NCBI GenBank assembly: GCA_026417815.1 | Contig: JAOACN010000653.1 | Span: 1 to 7,177 of the forward strand | Length of the DNA stretch: 7,177 nt | Origin: Chloroflexaceae bacterium | Lineage (GTDB): Bacteria > Chloroflexota > Chloroflexia > Chloroflexales > Chloroflexaceae | Reading direction: 5' to 3' | Shown: positions 1 through 6,824 of the stretch, piece by piece | Position numbering within the stretch: position 1 is the stretch's first letter | Layout of the letters: each line of letters begins with the position of its first letter | Program-made: the position numbers and the translations under genes | Notes under the pieces: generated by a model | What the model was told of the DNA's origin: nothing | What the model saw: only the letters and a program-made list of their open reading frames with translations | Databases searched by the model: none

Positions 1-834
1 AATCCCTACTACCTGGTCGTGGCCGTGCAACCCGACTGGCACAATGCCCACGACCTGCTGGGCTACTACAATACGCTCACCGGCGTCTACCATCCTACCC
101 CCTTCCTGCGCTTCCTGTTGCAGGCGGCAGCCGATCCCCAGCAGTCCTACTACGTCTGCCTCGATGAGATGAACCTGGCGCGCCCGGAATACTACCTCGC
201 GCCCATCCTCTCGGCGATGGAAACCATCGAAGGCGTCCTTGACCTGGGCAGCCCCCTCGCCGAAACGCCCCTGGCTGGCGGCGGCACGCTCCAGAACCCT
301 GTGCGCCTGCCGGTCAACCTGCGTATCATCGGCACGGTGAACGTGGATGAGAGCACCTTTGCCCTCAGCGACAAACTGCTCGATCGGGCCAACTTGATCG
401 AGTTGACCGAGGTGGACCTGGAGGGCTTTCGGGCGATCTACGGCGGCCCGGTGGACGAGCAGGTCTGGCGGACCCTGGTGACGGTGCACGGCCTGGCCAC
501 GGAAGCCGGCCACCCCTTCGGCTATCGGACGGTGGGGGAAATGCTCCGCTTCATCGAGCAGGCCGCGGGCGCCCTGACCCCGGCGCAGGCCCTTGACGCG
601 CAGATCAAACAGAAGGTGCTCCCGCGCCTCCGCGGCGAGGATACTCCCCGCCTGCGCCGCGCCCTCACCGGCCTGCTCAGTCTGACCCTTGGCCTCGAGC
701 CGCAGGTGTGGGGACGCGCCGCCCAGGTTACTCCCGAACATCTGGCTGCCGCTCCCTTCCCCGAGAGCGCCGCCAGGCTGCGCCGCATGCTCGAACGCCT
801 TGACCAGGATGGGGTTACCGATTTTTATGCCTGA
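1..834 (+). CDS. McrB-like AAA+ ATPase (AAA_5 type), C-terminal part, 5' end outside window
   Basis: The reading frame is open from base 1 to the TGA at 832-834 (277 codons), so the true start lies upstream; the GTG at 19 is probably internal. Visible AAA+ elements, numbered from the first codon of the window, are a Walker B strand YYVCLDEMNLA near residues 50-60 (acidic pair D55/E56), a sensor-1 strand IIGTVNVDEST near 109-118 with N114, and FALSDKLLDRANLIEL near 119-134 whose Arg129 is a candidate arginine finger. About 140 mostly helical residues follow. The order Walker B, N-containing sensor 1, then LDRAN is that of McrB-like/AAA_5 ATPases, which power DNA translocation in modification-dependent restriction or related remodelling. 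The Walker A motif is not in the window, so GTP versus ATP use cannot be judged. No mcrC-like gene follows; the next gene is convergent. The family call is fairly firm; a restriction role is inference. Confidence 0.8.
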   Translation, partial: NPYYLVVAVQPDWHNAHDLLGYYNTLTGVYHPTPFLRFLLQAAADPQQSYYVCLDEMNLARPEYYLAPILSAMETIEGVLDLGSPLAETPLAGGGTLQNPVRLPVNLRIIGTVNVDESTFALSDKLLDRANLIELTEVDLEGFRAIYGGPVDEQVWRTLVTVHGLATEAGHPFGYRTVGEMLRFIEQAAGALTPAQALDAQIKQKVLPRLRGEDTPRLRRALTGLLSLTLGLEPQVWGRAAQVTPEHLAAAPFPESAARLRRMLERLDQDGVTDFYA

Positions 835-896
835 GGAGTGATTTCGCTGCGCGGCCCCTTCCACCCGCGGCGGACTTATCTTGCTTCGCCAGCACC

Positions 897-947
897 TCCG
901 CCGCCGGCGGAACGGGGGTTGCGGAGGGGCGTAGCCTCCCCGCAACC
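897..947. repeat. Two adjacent GC-rich hairpins after the McrB-like gene
   Basis: The first hairpin is TCCGCC-GCC-GGCGGA at 897-911. The second pairs GGTTGC plus GGAGG (917-927) with CCTCC plus GCAACC (935-947) across the loop GGCGTAG, with a two-base CC bulge. Neither is followed by a T-run. They may help end transcription from the McrB-like gene or be members of a dispersed intergenic palindrome family; the sequence does not decide between these. Confidence 0.45.
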
Positions 948-969
948 TTCCAACGGTGATTCGGGAGGG

Positions 970-994
970 TCCGGGAGGATACCGTCCTCCCGGA
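970..994. terminator. Perfect 10-bp hairpin between convergent genes, possible bidirectional terminator
   Basis: TCCGGGAGGA (970-979) and TCCTCCCGGA (985-994) form a perfect 10-bp stem with the five-base loop TACCG. The stem ends exactly where the stop codon of the minus-strand Asp-box gene (995-997) begins, and it lies 135 bases after the McrB-like stop. Placement between converging genes suits transcription termination from both sides. No U-tract follows on either strand, so it is not a canonical intrinsic terminator. Confidence 0.5.
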
Positions 995-1627
995 TCATGC
1001 CTGCCCCACAAGGCGCAACGCCGCGATACACGTGATGGCCGCTGGCTCCCGGCCCACTTCCTGCCAGGTGCGCCCGCGATCCTCCGAGCGGAGCACCTGC
1101 CCCGTGCTCGTGCCCGCCCAGACGTAGTCCATATGGTAACTGGCGGGGGCCAGCGTCTGCACCCGGCCATCAAGACCACCCTCGACCACGGCCTCGCTCC
1201 AGGTTGCGCCGCCATCCTCGCTGCGGGCGAGGCTGGCGCCCCCGGCGCGGGCAGCGATCAGCGTCTCTTGTTTGCCGGCCAGGAGCGCCAGCGCGCTCGC
1301 TTCGGGGGCGGGCGGCTCGCTCCCGCGCCACTGCGCCGGCCCCTGGGCGGTGTAGACCACTGGCCCCGAACCCTTGAGCAGCGCCAGCAACCTCTCGGCA
1401 TCGGCGTCAACGGTTGGTGACCAGGACTGCCCGCCGTCGCTGGTGCGCAGCGGCGGGCCATTCTCCACTGCCGCCACCAGGTTGAGCGCATCGGCGGCGA
1501 GCAGGCCGCGGATGGCCTGCCCCTCCAACACCCGGCCCACCCGTCGCCAGCGACCCGTGCCGCCCGGGTCGCTGTAGATTGCCAGTCCTCCCGTCGTACC
1601 CACATAGACAATGCTGGCCCTGGCCAT
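995..1627 (-). CDS. Small Asp-box (BNR-repeat) beta-propeller-like protein
   Basis: This 210-residue protein contains three Asp-box motifs of the form S-x-D-x-G-x-[ST]-W: TSDGGQSW at 62-69, SEDGGATW at 136-143 and SEDRGRTW at 181-188. Between them are short beta-rich stretches such as IVYVGTTGGLAIYS near the N-terminus and YVWAGTSTGQVLRS just before the third box. Asp-boxes are beta-hairpin turns found in sialidase, Vps10, YCF48 and related propeller folds; they mark a fold, not an activity. With about 210 residues it would supply only three or four blades, fewer than a usual closed propeller. No signal peptide or membrane segment is visible, so it looks cytoplasmic. The ATG at 1627 is supported by GGGGAG eight bases upstream on the minus strand. 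Substrate and role are unknown. The Asp-box assignment is firm. Confidence 0.8.
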   Translation of the reverse strand: MARASIVYVGTTGGLAIYSDPGGTGRWRRVGRVLEGQAIRGLLAADALNLVAAVENGPPLRTSDGGQSWSPTVDADAERLLALLKGSGPVVYTAQGPAQWRGSEPPAPEASALALLAGKQETLIAARAGGASLARSEDGGATWSEAVVEGGLDGRVQTLAPASYHMDYVWAGTSTGQVLRSEDRGRTWQEVGREPAAITCIAALRLVGQA

Positions 1628-1678
1628 TGCTGGTTCTCCCCGTGTTGTTTGCCTTGCTCCACGCCTCCGCCGTCTGGC

Positions 1679-1707
1679 AGCATAGCACCGCCCTCATGGT
1701 TGCGCAA
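1679..1707 (-). promoter_or_regulatory. Candidate sigma70-type promoter for the Asp-box gene
   Basis: Read on the minus strand, TTGCGC (1702-1707) is followed after exactly 17 bases by TATGCT (1679-1684), and TGC directly before it gives an extended -10 (TGN). The match to consensus is partial (3/6 at -35, 4/6 at -10). It lies about 52 bases upstream of the ATG at 1627, a sensible distance. The call rests on motif and spacing only. Confidence 0.35.
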
Positions 1708-2105
1708 GGCGCCTGCCTCCTGCGCGTGTTCCTGTCTTCCGACCCGTTCACCGCCCCACGTCCCGCTGCGGGGGGCGGGGGGTAAGGGTGGCTACGCCGC
1801 CCGATGTGGATCCGGGGCTCGCCCCGCAGACGTTGCACGGGCCCTGGCAGTAAGCCTGGGCAAGCGCCGAATCCTCAGCCAGTTATGCTATTCTATTCAA
1901 TATCGGTTCTTCGGCCACCCTCGTCGACCACCCCGGCCCGGGCGGCGATGCGCCGCGACGGCGCGCCGGGTATGGATGCGCAAGCGTGCGTTGCCACGCC
2001 GGTCCGTCGTACCCGCGTGGCGCCTGGAGGTGACCGAATGGTTCGGGCAATGGGGGTGGCCGCTACTTCGCGGGCGCCGGGTTGATCGGCGCGGTCCGTG
2101 TAGCT

Positions 2106-2111
2106 AAGGAG
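2106..2111 (+). promoter_or_regulatory. Ribosome binding site of the substrate-binding protein gene
   Basis: AAGGAG lies eight bases before the ATG at 2120, a near-ideal Shine-Dalgarno site. It fixes this start over the in-frame ATG four codons further on and agrees with the lipoprotein signal peptide starting at that Met. Confidence 0.75.
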
Positions 2112-2119
2112 AGTAAGGA

Positions 2120-2977
2120 ATGCGACGAGTCATGCTTCTGGTCCTGGCGAGCCTGCTGCTCGCCATCCTCGCGGCCTGCGGCGGCGCCCCGGCCGCCCCG
2201 GTCGCCCCGACAAATGCCCCGGCTGGTGGTGCAACCACTCAGCCAACTGCCGCGGCCGGCGCCCTCCCCGACCTGGGCGGGCGCCAGGTGACCATCGCCG
2301 TCGAGAATGCTTACCCGCCGTTCAACTACATCAACCCCGCCACCGGCAAGGGCGAGGGTTGGGACTACGACGCCTGGAACGAGATCTGCCGCCTGCTCAA
2401 CTGTGTGCCCGTGTACCAGGAGGCTTCCTGGGAAGGGATGATCCAGGCCGTGGCCAACGGGCAGTTCGACGCCGCCGCCGACGGTATCACCATCACCGAG
2501 GAGCGCGCCAAACAGGTTGACTTCTCCGATGGCTACATCCAGGTGGCCCAGCGCCTCATGGCCCGCGTGGACGAGACGCGCTTCAACAATATGGACGAGT
2601 TCGTCGCCAACGAGACCCTGCGCCTCGGCACGCAGACCGGAACGACAAACTACGAGACCGCCTCGCGCCTGCTGCCCGAGTCGCGCATCCAGGCCTTCGA
2701 GCAGTTCCCCTTCGCCGTGGCCGCGCTGATCAACGGCGATGTGGACGGAGTGATTATTGACGAAACCGCTGGCCAGGGCTACGTCGGCACCAACGCCGAA
2801 AAGGTCAAACTGGTCGGCGAACCGATCTCCAGCGACCAGTTGGGCTTCATCTTCCCCAAAGGCAGCGACCTGGTCGAGCCGGTCAATCTGGCCCTGGCCG
2901 AAATGCGGCGCAGCGGTAAGCTCGACGAACTGGCAAAGAAGTATTTCAGCGCGGAGTTCAAGCTGCCGGGCAGCTAA
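2120..2977 (+). CDS. Polar amino acid ABC transporter, substrate-binding lipoprotein (SBP_bac_3 family)
   Basis: This 285-residue protein captures a solute outside the membrane and delivers it to the permease encoded next. It begins with a lipoprotein signal peptide: MRR, a hydrophobic stretch, and the lipobox ILAAC with the acylated cysteine at residue 20. A flexible Ala/Pro/Thr/Gly linker covers about 21-50. The mature domain follows the family 3 (HisJ/GlnH-like) pattern: VTIAVENAYPPFNY at 57-70, DGITITEERAKQVDFSDGYI at 121-140, GTQTGTTNYE at 170-179 and DGVIIDE at 209-215. By analogy with HisJ, Arg129 and Asp214 should bind the carboxylate and amino groups of an amino acid ligand. The length fits the family. 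It is first in the operon, 166 nt ahead of the permease, with a strong hairpin between. The exact amino acid cannot be told from sequence alone. Confidence 0.93.
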   Translation: MRRVMLLVLASLLLAILAACGGAPAAPVAPTNAPAGGATTQPTAAAGALPDLGGRQVTIAVENAYPPFNYINPATGKGEGWDYDAWNEICRLLNCVPVYQEASWEGMIQAVANGQFDAAADGITITEERAKQVDFSDGYIQVAQRLMARVDETRFNNMDEFVANETLRLGTQTGTTNYETASRLLPESRIQAFEQFPFAVAALINGDVDGVIIDETAGQGYVGTNAEKVKLVGEPISSDQLGFIFPKGSDLVEPVNLALAEMRRSGKLDELAKKYFSAEFKLPGS

Positions 2978-2993
2978 CCGCTGATGGCCGGTT

Positions 2994-3030
2994 GGGGGAG
3001 GGTGGGGAAACCGGGTTTCCCCACGCCCCC
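2994..3030 (+). terminator. Strong intercistronic hairpin between binding-protein and permease genes
   Basis: GTGGGGAAAC (3002-3011) pairs perfectly with GTTTCCCCAC (3015-3024) across a CGG loop, and GGGGG (2994-2998) can pair further out with CCCCC (3026-3030). There is no U-tract. It begins 17 bases after the binding-protein stop. Such hairpins in importer operons are known to protect the upstream mRNA or cause partial termination, giving more binding protein than membrane components; that role here is inference. A near copy of its core occurs at 6622-6640, so it may also be a dispersed palindrome. Confidence 0.6.
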
Positions 3031-3126
3031 GCCTATGTATTTTCGGGTTGCGCGCGGGGCCGCGCCCTCCGCGCCTCCCCGGCGCGGGTGCGCAACGGGC
3101 CACGCGGCGAAAGCGTATCTACCAAC

Positions 3127-3133
3127 GGAAGGA
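3127..3133 (+). promoter_or_regulatory. Ribosome binding site that decides the permease start
   Basis: GGAAGGA lies ten bases before the ATG at 3144. The frame is also open from a TTG at 3048, but the 32 residues that would add are Arg/Pro-rich and unlike permease N-termini, and no comparable site precedes that TTG. The ATG at 3144 is therefore preferred. Confidence 0.55.
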
Positions 3134-3143
3134 CCCCGCGCCA

Positions 3144-3944
3144 ATGGCGATAGAACATGATCAGCTCATCCCCTCCAGACCGACCGTAACCTGGCGCACC
3201 GGTCTGGCTCAGTTTCCATGGTGGCTGGTGATCATTTTGACGATCATCAGTATCATGGTTTTGCGGATCATCTTTGACCCGATCCACCGAGATATATTTA
3301 TCACCATTTCGCAGGGTTTAGGGGTCACGCTCTATGTCACGGTGGTATCGTTTAGCCTGTCGCTGGTGCTGGGCCTCATCCTCGGTCTGGGCCGGGTGGC
3401 GAAGAATCCGATCCTGCGCAACCTGGCGATCACCTACATCGAGTTTATCCGTGGCGTGCCCATGCTGGTGTTGATCTTCACCATCTCCTTTGCCGTGGTG
3501 CCGCTGGTGGCGCGCACCTTTGGGCTGCCGAACAACGCCGTGTCGCTCACCACGCGGGCGATTATTGCCCTGGTGCTGATCTACGGCGCCTACATCGCCG
3601 AGATCTTTCGCGCCGGGATCGAGTCGATCGGTCGCGGCCAGATGGAGGCGGCCCGCTCGCTGGGCATGTCGCACGTGCAGGCCATGCGCTACGTCATCCT
3701 GCCCCAGGCGGTGCGCAACGTGCTCCCCGCCCTTGGCAACGACCTGATCGCCATGCTCAAAGACTCGTCGCTGGTCTCCGTCCTTGGCGTGCGCGAGATG
3801 ACCCAGGTGGCGCGCCTGTCGGTGAGCACCAGTTTTCGCTACGAAGAGACCTATTTTATTTTGACCCTGTTCTATCTCTCCCTGACGCTGGTGCTGTCGC
3901 TCCTGTTGCAACTGCTCCAGCGCCGCATGCGCGCGAAGGGGTAG
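3144..3944 (+). CDS. Polar amino acid ABC transporter permease (HisM/GlnP family)
   Basis: This 266-residue inner-membrane protein forms the translocation channel of the importer. Hydrophobic segments lie at about 24-44, 56-84, 93-123, 136-155, 198-216 and 236-258, consistent with five to six membrane spans. The cytoplasmic EAA loop, which docks onto the ATPase, is clear at about 168-188 (MEAARSLGMSHVQAMRYVILPQ, with E168, A169, G174 and P187). FIRGVPMLVLIF at 101-112 is typical of the His/Glu/Gln/Arg/opine permease subfamily (the three-TM N-terminal region of that group). Only one permease gene is present, so the transporter would use a homodimer, as in GlnP-type systems. Four bases separate its TAG from the ATPase start. 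The start at 3144 was chosen over an upstream TTG because of the ribosome binding site and protein alignment sense. Confidence 0.93.
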   Translation: MAIEHDQLIPSRPTVTWRTGLAQFPWWLVIILTIISIMVLRIIFDPIHRDIFITISQGLGVTLYVTVVSFSLSLVLGLILGLGRVAKNPILRNLAITYIEFIRGVPMLVLIFTISFAVVPLVARTFGLPNNAVSLTTRAIIALVLIYGAYIAEIFRAGIESIGRGQMEAARSLGMSHVQAMRYVILPQAVRNVLPALGNDLIAMLKDSSLVSVLGVREMTQVARLSVSTSFRYEETYFILTLFYLSLTLVLSLLLQLLQRRMRAKG

Positions 3945-3948
3945 TTCA

Positions 3949-4698
<750 letters not shown>

Positions 4699-4702
4699 GG
4701 GC

Positions 4703-4739
4703 AGGGCCGAAGCACTGGCTGCGCCAATGCTTCGGCCTT
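4703..4739. terminator. Hairpin between convergent ABC operon and prenyltransferase genes
   Basis: GGCCGAAGCA (4705-4714) pairs with TGCTTCGGCC (4728-4737). After one C/A mismatch the stem continues as TGGC/GCCA around the loop TGC, and A4703-T4739 plus a G-T wobble extend the base. It starts five bases after the ATPase stop and ends 34 bases before the stop of the opposing prenyltransferase gene. It is a good candidate bidirectional terminator, although the T-run on the plus strand is only TTA. Confidence 0.65.
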
Positions 4740-4773
4740 ACTGTGCGGATGCCGCGTTCCCCAGCGGGAGCGA

Positions 4774-5706
4774 TCACCTCCCCGCCAGGAACGCGAAGGC
4801 CGTGGCCATCATCCCCGCGCTCCCCACCAGTTGCCCGATGCTCCAGAAACCAATACTGTCCCAGGCCCCCGGGTCGTGCCAGGCGCCCCGGAGCACCCGA
4901 TGGGCCAGCCAGGCGCCGATGGGCAGCGTGGCCACAGGCGCCAGCGCCACCGGCCAGGGCAGCCCCGCGACGGCCAGGACCGGCAGGCTACCATAGGCCA
5001 GCCCCAGCGCCGCCAGGTAGAACTGCGCCGAGCGCGCCGGTCCGACCCGCACCACCAGCGTGTGCTTGCCCACCGCCGCGTCACCCGCGGCGTCAGGCAC
5101 GTTGACCGCCACCAGCATCGCGAACTGCAACAGACAGAGGGGCACGATGGCCAGCAGCACCGCTCCGCCGACCGCTCCCGTCTGCGCCTGGTGGCCCACC
5201 AGCGCCGTCAATCCCGGCACGATGATCGCGCCCGTCACCTCACCCAGCGCCCGCCGGTGCAGAAACAGCGGCGGCCCGCTGTAGACCCAGGCAAGCCCGA
5301 TTGCAACCAGGAGCAGGAGCAGCGTGGCTGCCGGCGCCGGCGAGGCCAGGGCCGTCAGCAGCGCCAGGCTCAGGGCCAGCGCGCCGAAACTCAGCGCCGC
5401 CACCAGCGCCGTGCGCGCCGGCAACCGGTCCTCCGCCAGCACCCTGCTCCCCCCCGACCACCGGGTCGGCGTGGGATTGGCCCGGTCAGCCTCGAGATCG
5501 AAGTAGTCGTTGCAGTAGTGGTTCATCAACTGGGCCGCCGCCACCGTCAGCAACCCCAGGATCGCCGCGGGCCCGTTGAATGGCGCCCCGGCATAGCCGG
5601 CGGTCGCCACCCCCAACCCGTAGAAGATCGCCCCGCCGATCAGGTGCAGCGGTCGTCCCAGGGCCGCGAAGTCGGCCGCGCGGGCCAGCAAACCGCTCGT
5701 GCTCAT
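4774..5706 (-). CDS. UbiA-superfamily prenyltransferase, MenA-like
   Basis: This 310-residue integral membrane protein would transfer a polyprenyl chain from its diphosphate to an aromatic acceptor. The first Asp-rich motif is NHYCNDYFDLEAD at 62-74 (N66, D67, D70, D74), followed by TRWSGGSRVL at 81-90. The second motif is NVPDAAGDAAVGKHTL at 202-217 (D205, D209). These bind Mg2+-diphosphate in UbiA enzymes. YSGPPLFLHRRALGEV at 142-157 is the usual central signature. Hydrophobic segments between the motifs fit eight to nine helices. The NDxxDxxxD form and the SGGSRVL phrase resemble MenA (1,4-dihydroxy-2-naphthoate prenyltransferase) and close relatives more than UbiA proper. Its ATG overlaps the TGA of the gene upstream (ATGA, 5703-5706) and no clear ribosome binding site precedes it, pointing to translational coupling. 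The substrate is not certain. Confidence 0.87.
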   Translation of the reverse strand: MSTSGLLARAADFAALGRPLHLIGGAIFYGLGVATAGYAGAPFNGPAAILGLLTVAAAQLMNHYCNDYFDLEADRANPTPTRWSGGSRVLAEDRLPARTALVAALSFGALALSLALLTALASPAPAATLLLLLVAIGLAWVYSGPPLFLHRRALGEVTGAIIVPGLTALVGHQAQTGAVGGAVLLAIVPLCLLQFAMLVAVNVPDAAGDAAVGKHTLVVRVGPARSAQFYLAALGLAYGSLPVLAVAGLPWPVALAPVATLPIGAWLAHRVLRGAWHDPGAWDSIGFWSIGQLVGSAGMMATAFAFLAGR

Positions 5707-6602
5707 ACGGTTGTCCGGGTCAATTCATACATGCTCAGGACCCCGAACTCCAGATAGAACATGCCCCAGAGGAACATGTAGAACGAGGCGACCGAGTGGC
5801 GCTGCCGCAGATCCACGCGCATGCTCATCACCCAGAAGACGACGATCAGCGCCGCGTGGCTGATCAACAGGAACAGCGCATCGCCCCGCGGCAGCCCCGC
5901 CAGCGCCAGGCCGATCGGCAGGGCATAGCACGCCGTCAGCACCGCCCGCCCCAGGTTGAGCGCGCGGCGCGGACCCAGCCGCGTGGTGAAGGTCTCGATC
6001 TGGTAGAGGCGGTCGCCCTCGCTGTCGGGGATGTCCTTGTAGATCGCGATGACCAGGCCAAAGCCGAAGAAGAACAGCCCCAGCATGGCCAGCGTCGCCA
6101 GGGGCATCCCGCTCTGAAAGACCTGCTGGTAGTGCAGGGCCAGCCCAAGGTTGGCAATCACGCCCCGTGCGACGGCGATACTCAACGCCGCGGCCACCGG
6201 GAAGCGTTTGAGGCGCAAGGGCGGCAGCGAGTAGGCGCTGCCGATGAGCATGATCAGCGCCACCGTCAGCAGCAGAAACGGCCCGCTCAGCCAGGCCAGC
6301 AGCAGACTGACCCCTGCCGCGCCGAAGGTCAGGAGCCGGCCCTCGTCGCGCGTCAGCGTGCCCGCCGCTACCGGTAGCCAGGGTTTGTTCACCCGGTCAA
6401 TCGCCACGTCGGTGAGCTGGTTCAAGCCCACCACGTACAGGTTCAGCGCCAGACAGGTCGCCAGTGTTACCGCGACGACCGTCAACGCCCCTGGCGCCGC
6501 TGTCCAGCCCACTACGATCAGAAAAATGGTTATCACCTGGACGGTTGTCGCAACCACCGTATGTAGTCGGGCGAAACCGATCAGGGTTTTGAGTGCCTGC
6601 AT
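5703..6602 (-). CDS. UbiA-superfamily prenyltransferase, homogentisate phytyl/prenyltransferase-like
   Basis: This 299-residue membrane protein has the motif set of homogentisate prenyltransferases (VTE2/HPT, slr1736-type), which decarboxylate and prenylate homogentisate towards tocopherol or plastoquinone. The first motif is NQLTDVAIDRVNKPWLP at 61-77 (N61, D65, D69, NKP at 72-74). The second is KDIPDSEGDRLYQIETF at 189-205 (D190, D193, D197). YSLPPLRLKRFP at 124-135, ARGVIANLGL at 145-154 and the C-terminal FYMFLWGMFYLEF at 274-286 also fit. Bacteriochlorophyll synthase (BchG) instead normally has NEPxRPIPSG after the first motif, which is absent here. The ATG at 6602 is preferred because the conserved region begins at once (FARLHTVVATT) and AGGGA lies five bases upstream; a GTG at 6671 would add a hydrophilic, non-conserved leader. 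Acceptor specificity is inferred from motifs only. Confidence 0.85.
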   Translation of the reverse strand: MQALKTLIGFARLHTVVATTVQVITIFLIVVGWTAAPGALTVVAVTLATCLALNLYVVGLNQLTDVAIDRVNKPWLPVAAGTLTRDEGRLLTFGAAGVSLLLAWLSGPFLLLTVALIMLIGSAYSLPPLRLKRFPVAAALSIAVARGVIANLGLALHYQQVFQSGMPLATLAMLGLFFFGFGLVIAIYKDIPDSEGDRLYQIETFTTRLGPRRALNLGRAVLTACYALPIGLALAGLPRGDALFLLISHAALIVVFWVMSMRVDLRQRHSVASFYMFLWGMFYLEFGVLSMYELTRTTV

Positions 6603-6621
6603 GCTGTTCCCTGTTCCATCA

Positions 6622-6640
6622 GGGGAAAACCGGGTTTCCT
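6622..6640. repeat. Palindrome related to the 3002-3024 hairpin
   Basis: The bases GGGGAAAACCGGGTTTCCT closely match GGGGAAACCGGGTTTCCCC at 3004-3022, with one inserted A and a change near the 3' end. It lies about 20 bases upstream of the prenyltransferase start, so it could form a hairpin in that leader. Two near copies in 7 kb suggest a dispersed palindrome family. Confidence 0.5.
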
Positions 6641-6664
6641 CAATCCTTTGCCGGGAGGTTCGGC

Positions 6665-6677
6665 GGGGCACAGCCCC
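6665..6677. repeat. Short hairpin with GGCACAGCC core
   Basis: GGGGC (6665-6669) and GCCCC (6673-6677) pair around ACA. The centre GGCACAGCC (6667-6675) recurs exactly at 6843-6851 and 6970-6978. Confidence 0.45.
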
Positions 6678-6697
6678 TCAGAAATCAAGGATCTGTG

Positions 6698-6720
6698 TTT
6701 GGGGGCCGCCGGCCCCCGAA
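6698..6720. repeat. GC-rich hairpin upstream of the prenyltransferase pair
   Basis: GGGGGCC (6701-6707) and GGCCCCC (6711-6717) pair around GCC. TTT and GAA on the flanks add one wobble and two A-T pairs. The T-run precedes the stem on the plus strand, so on the minus strand the stem is followed by AAA rather than T; it is not an intrinsic terminator in either direction. Confidence 0.5.
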
Positions 6721-6773
6721 CCCCCGCTCCCAGCCGCGTTGCCGCGAACTGACAACGGAGAGGTATCAAATCC

Positions 6774-6782
6774 ATCATACCA
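6774..6782 (-). promoter_or_regulatory. Candidate extended -10 promoter for the prenyltransferase pair
   Basis: On the minus strand the bases read TGGTATGAT, an extended -10 (TGN) with a 5/6 match to TATAAT. No convincing -35 lies at 16-18 bases, which is tolerable for an extended -10 promoter. It is about 172 bases upstream of the ATG at 6602, implying a leader that would include the hairpins at 6701-6717, 6665-6677 and 6622-6640. Confidence 0.3.
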
Positions 6783-6824
6783 TGCAAACTCTAAAGTCCA
6801 TGGAGCAAGCCCCGAACCCCGGTT

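Larger units (their letters stand above)
1628..2119. other. Non-coding gap of 492 nt between divergent genes
   Basis: No convincing gene is present; open frames here give low-complexity Pro/Arg/Ala-rich translations without domain features. Visible content: the candidate minus-strand promoter near 1679-1707; G-runs at 1770-1775, 1777-1782 and 1786-1788; a small hairpin CGGGG-CTCG-CCCCG at 1813-1826; the only AT-rich patch (about 1881-1904, including TTATGCTATTCTATTC), which could contain the -10 region of the ABC operon but has no good -35 match; a very GC-rich stretch with several palindromes at about 1930-1970; and a small hairpin CCGAA-TGG-TTCGG at 2034-2046. If transcription starts near the AT-rich patch, the ABC operon has a structured leader of about 200 nt. 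I recognise no known riboswitch class in it. Confidence 0.6.

Noticed and set aside
838..1035. Possible short mcrC remnant starting GTG at 838, just after the McrB-like stop
   Set aside because: Only the first residues look protein-like; the rest reads through the hairpins at 897-947 and 970-994 and is Pro/Arg-rich, so there is no real support for a McrC remnant.
1649..2107. Plus-strand open frame of 152 codons in the gap before the ABC operon
   Set aside because: Low-complexity Pro/Arg/Ala content, no ribosome binding site or domain, and it runs through palindromes.
2063..3103. Minus-strand open frame of 346 codons antisense to the binding-protein gene
   Set aside because: It mirrors a well-supported gene on the other strand, has no recognisable domain, and long antisense frames are common at this GC content.
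3048..3143. N-terminal extension of the permease from TTG at 3048
   Set aside because: The added residues are Arg/Pro-rich and non-conserved in style, whereas the ATG at 3144 has a ribosome binding site and a normal permease N-terminus.
4831..5757. Plus-strand open frame of 308 codons across the MenA-like gene
   Set aside because: The translation is Arg/Gln/His-rich low-complexity sequence, typical of the shadow of a Leu/Ala-rich membrane protein gene on the opposite strand.
5580..6377. Plus-strand open frame of 265 codons across the homogentisate-type prenyltransferase gene
   Set aside because: Same reason: Arg/Gln-rich shadow, with the opposite strand carrying clear UbiA motifs.
5703..6602. 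Bacteriochlorophyll or chlorophyll synthase (BchG/ChlG)
   Set aside because: The first motif continues as NKPWLP, not the NEPxRPIPSG form expected for BchG/ChlG.
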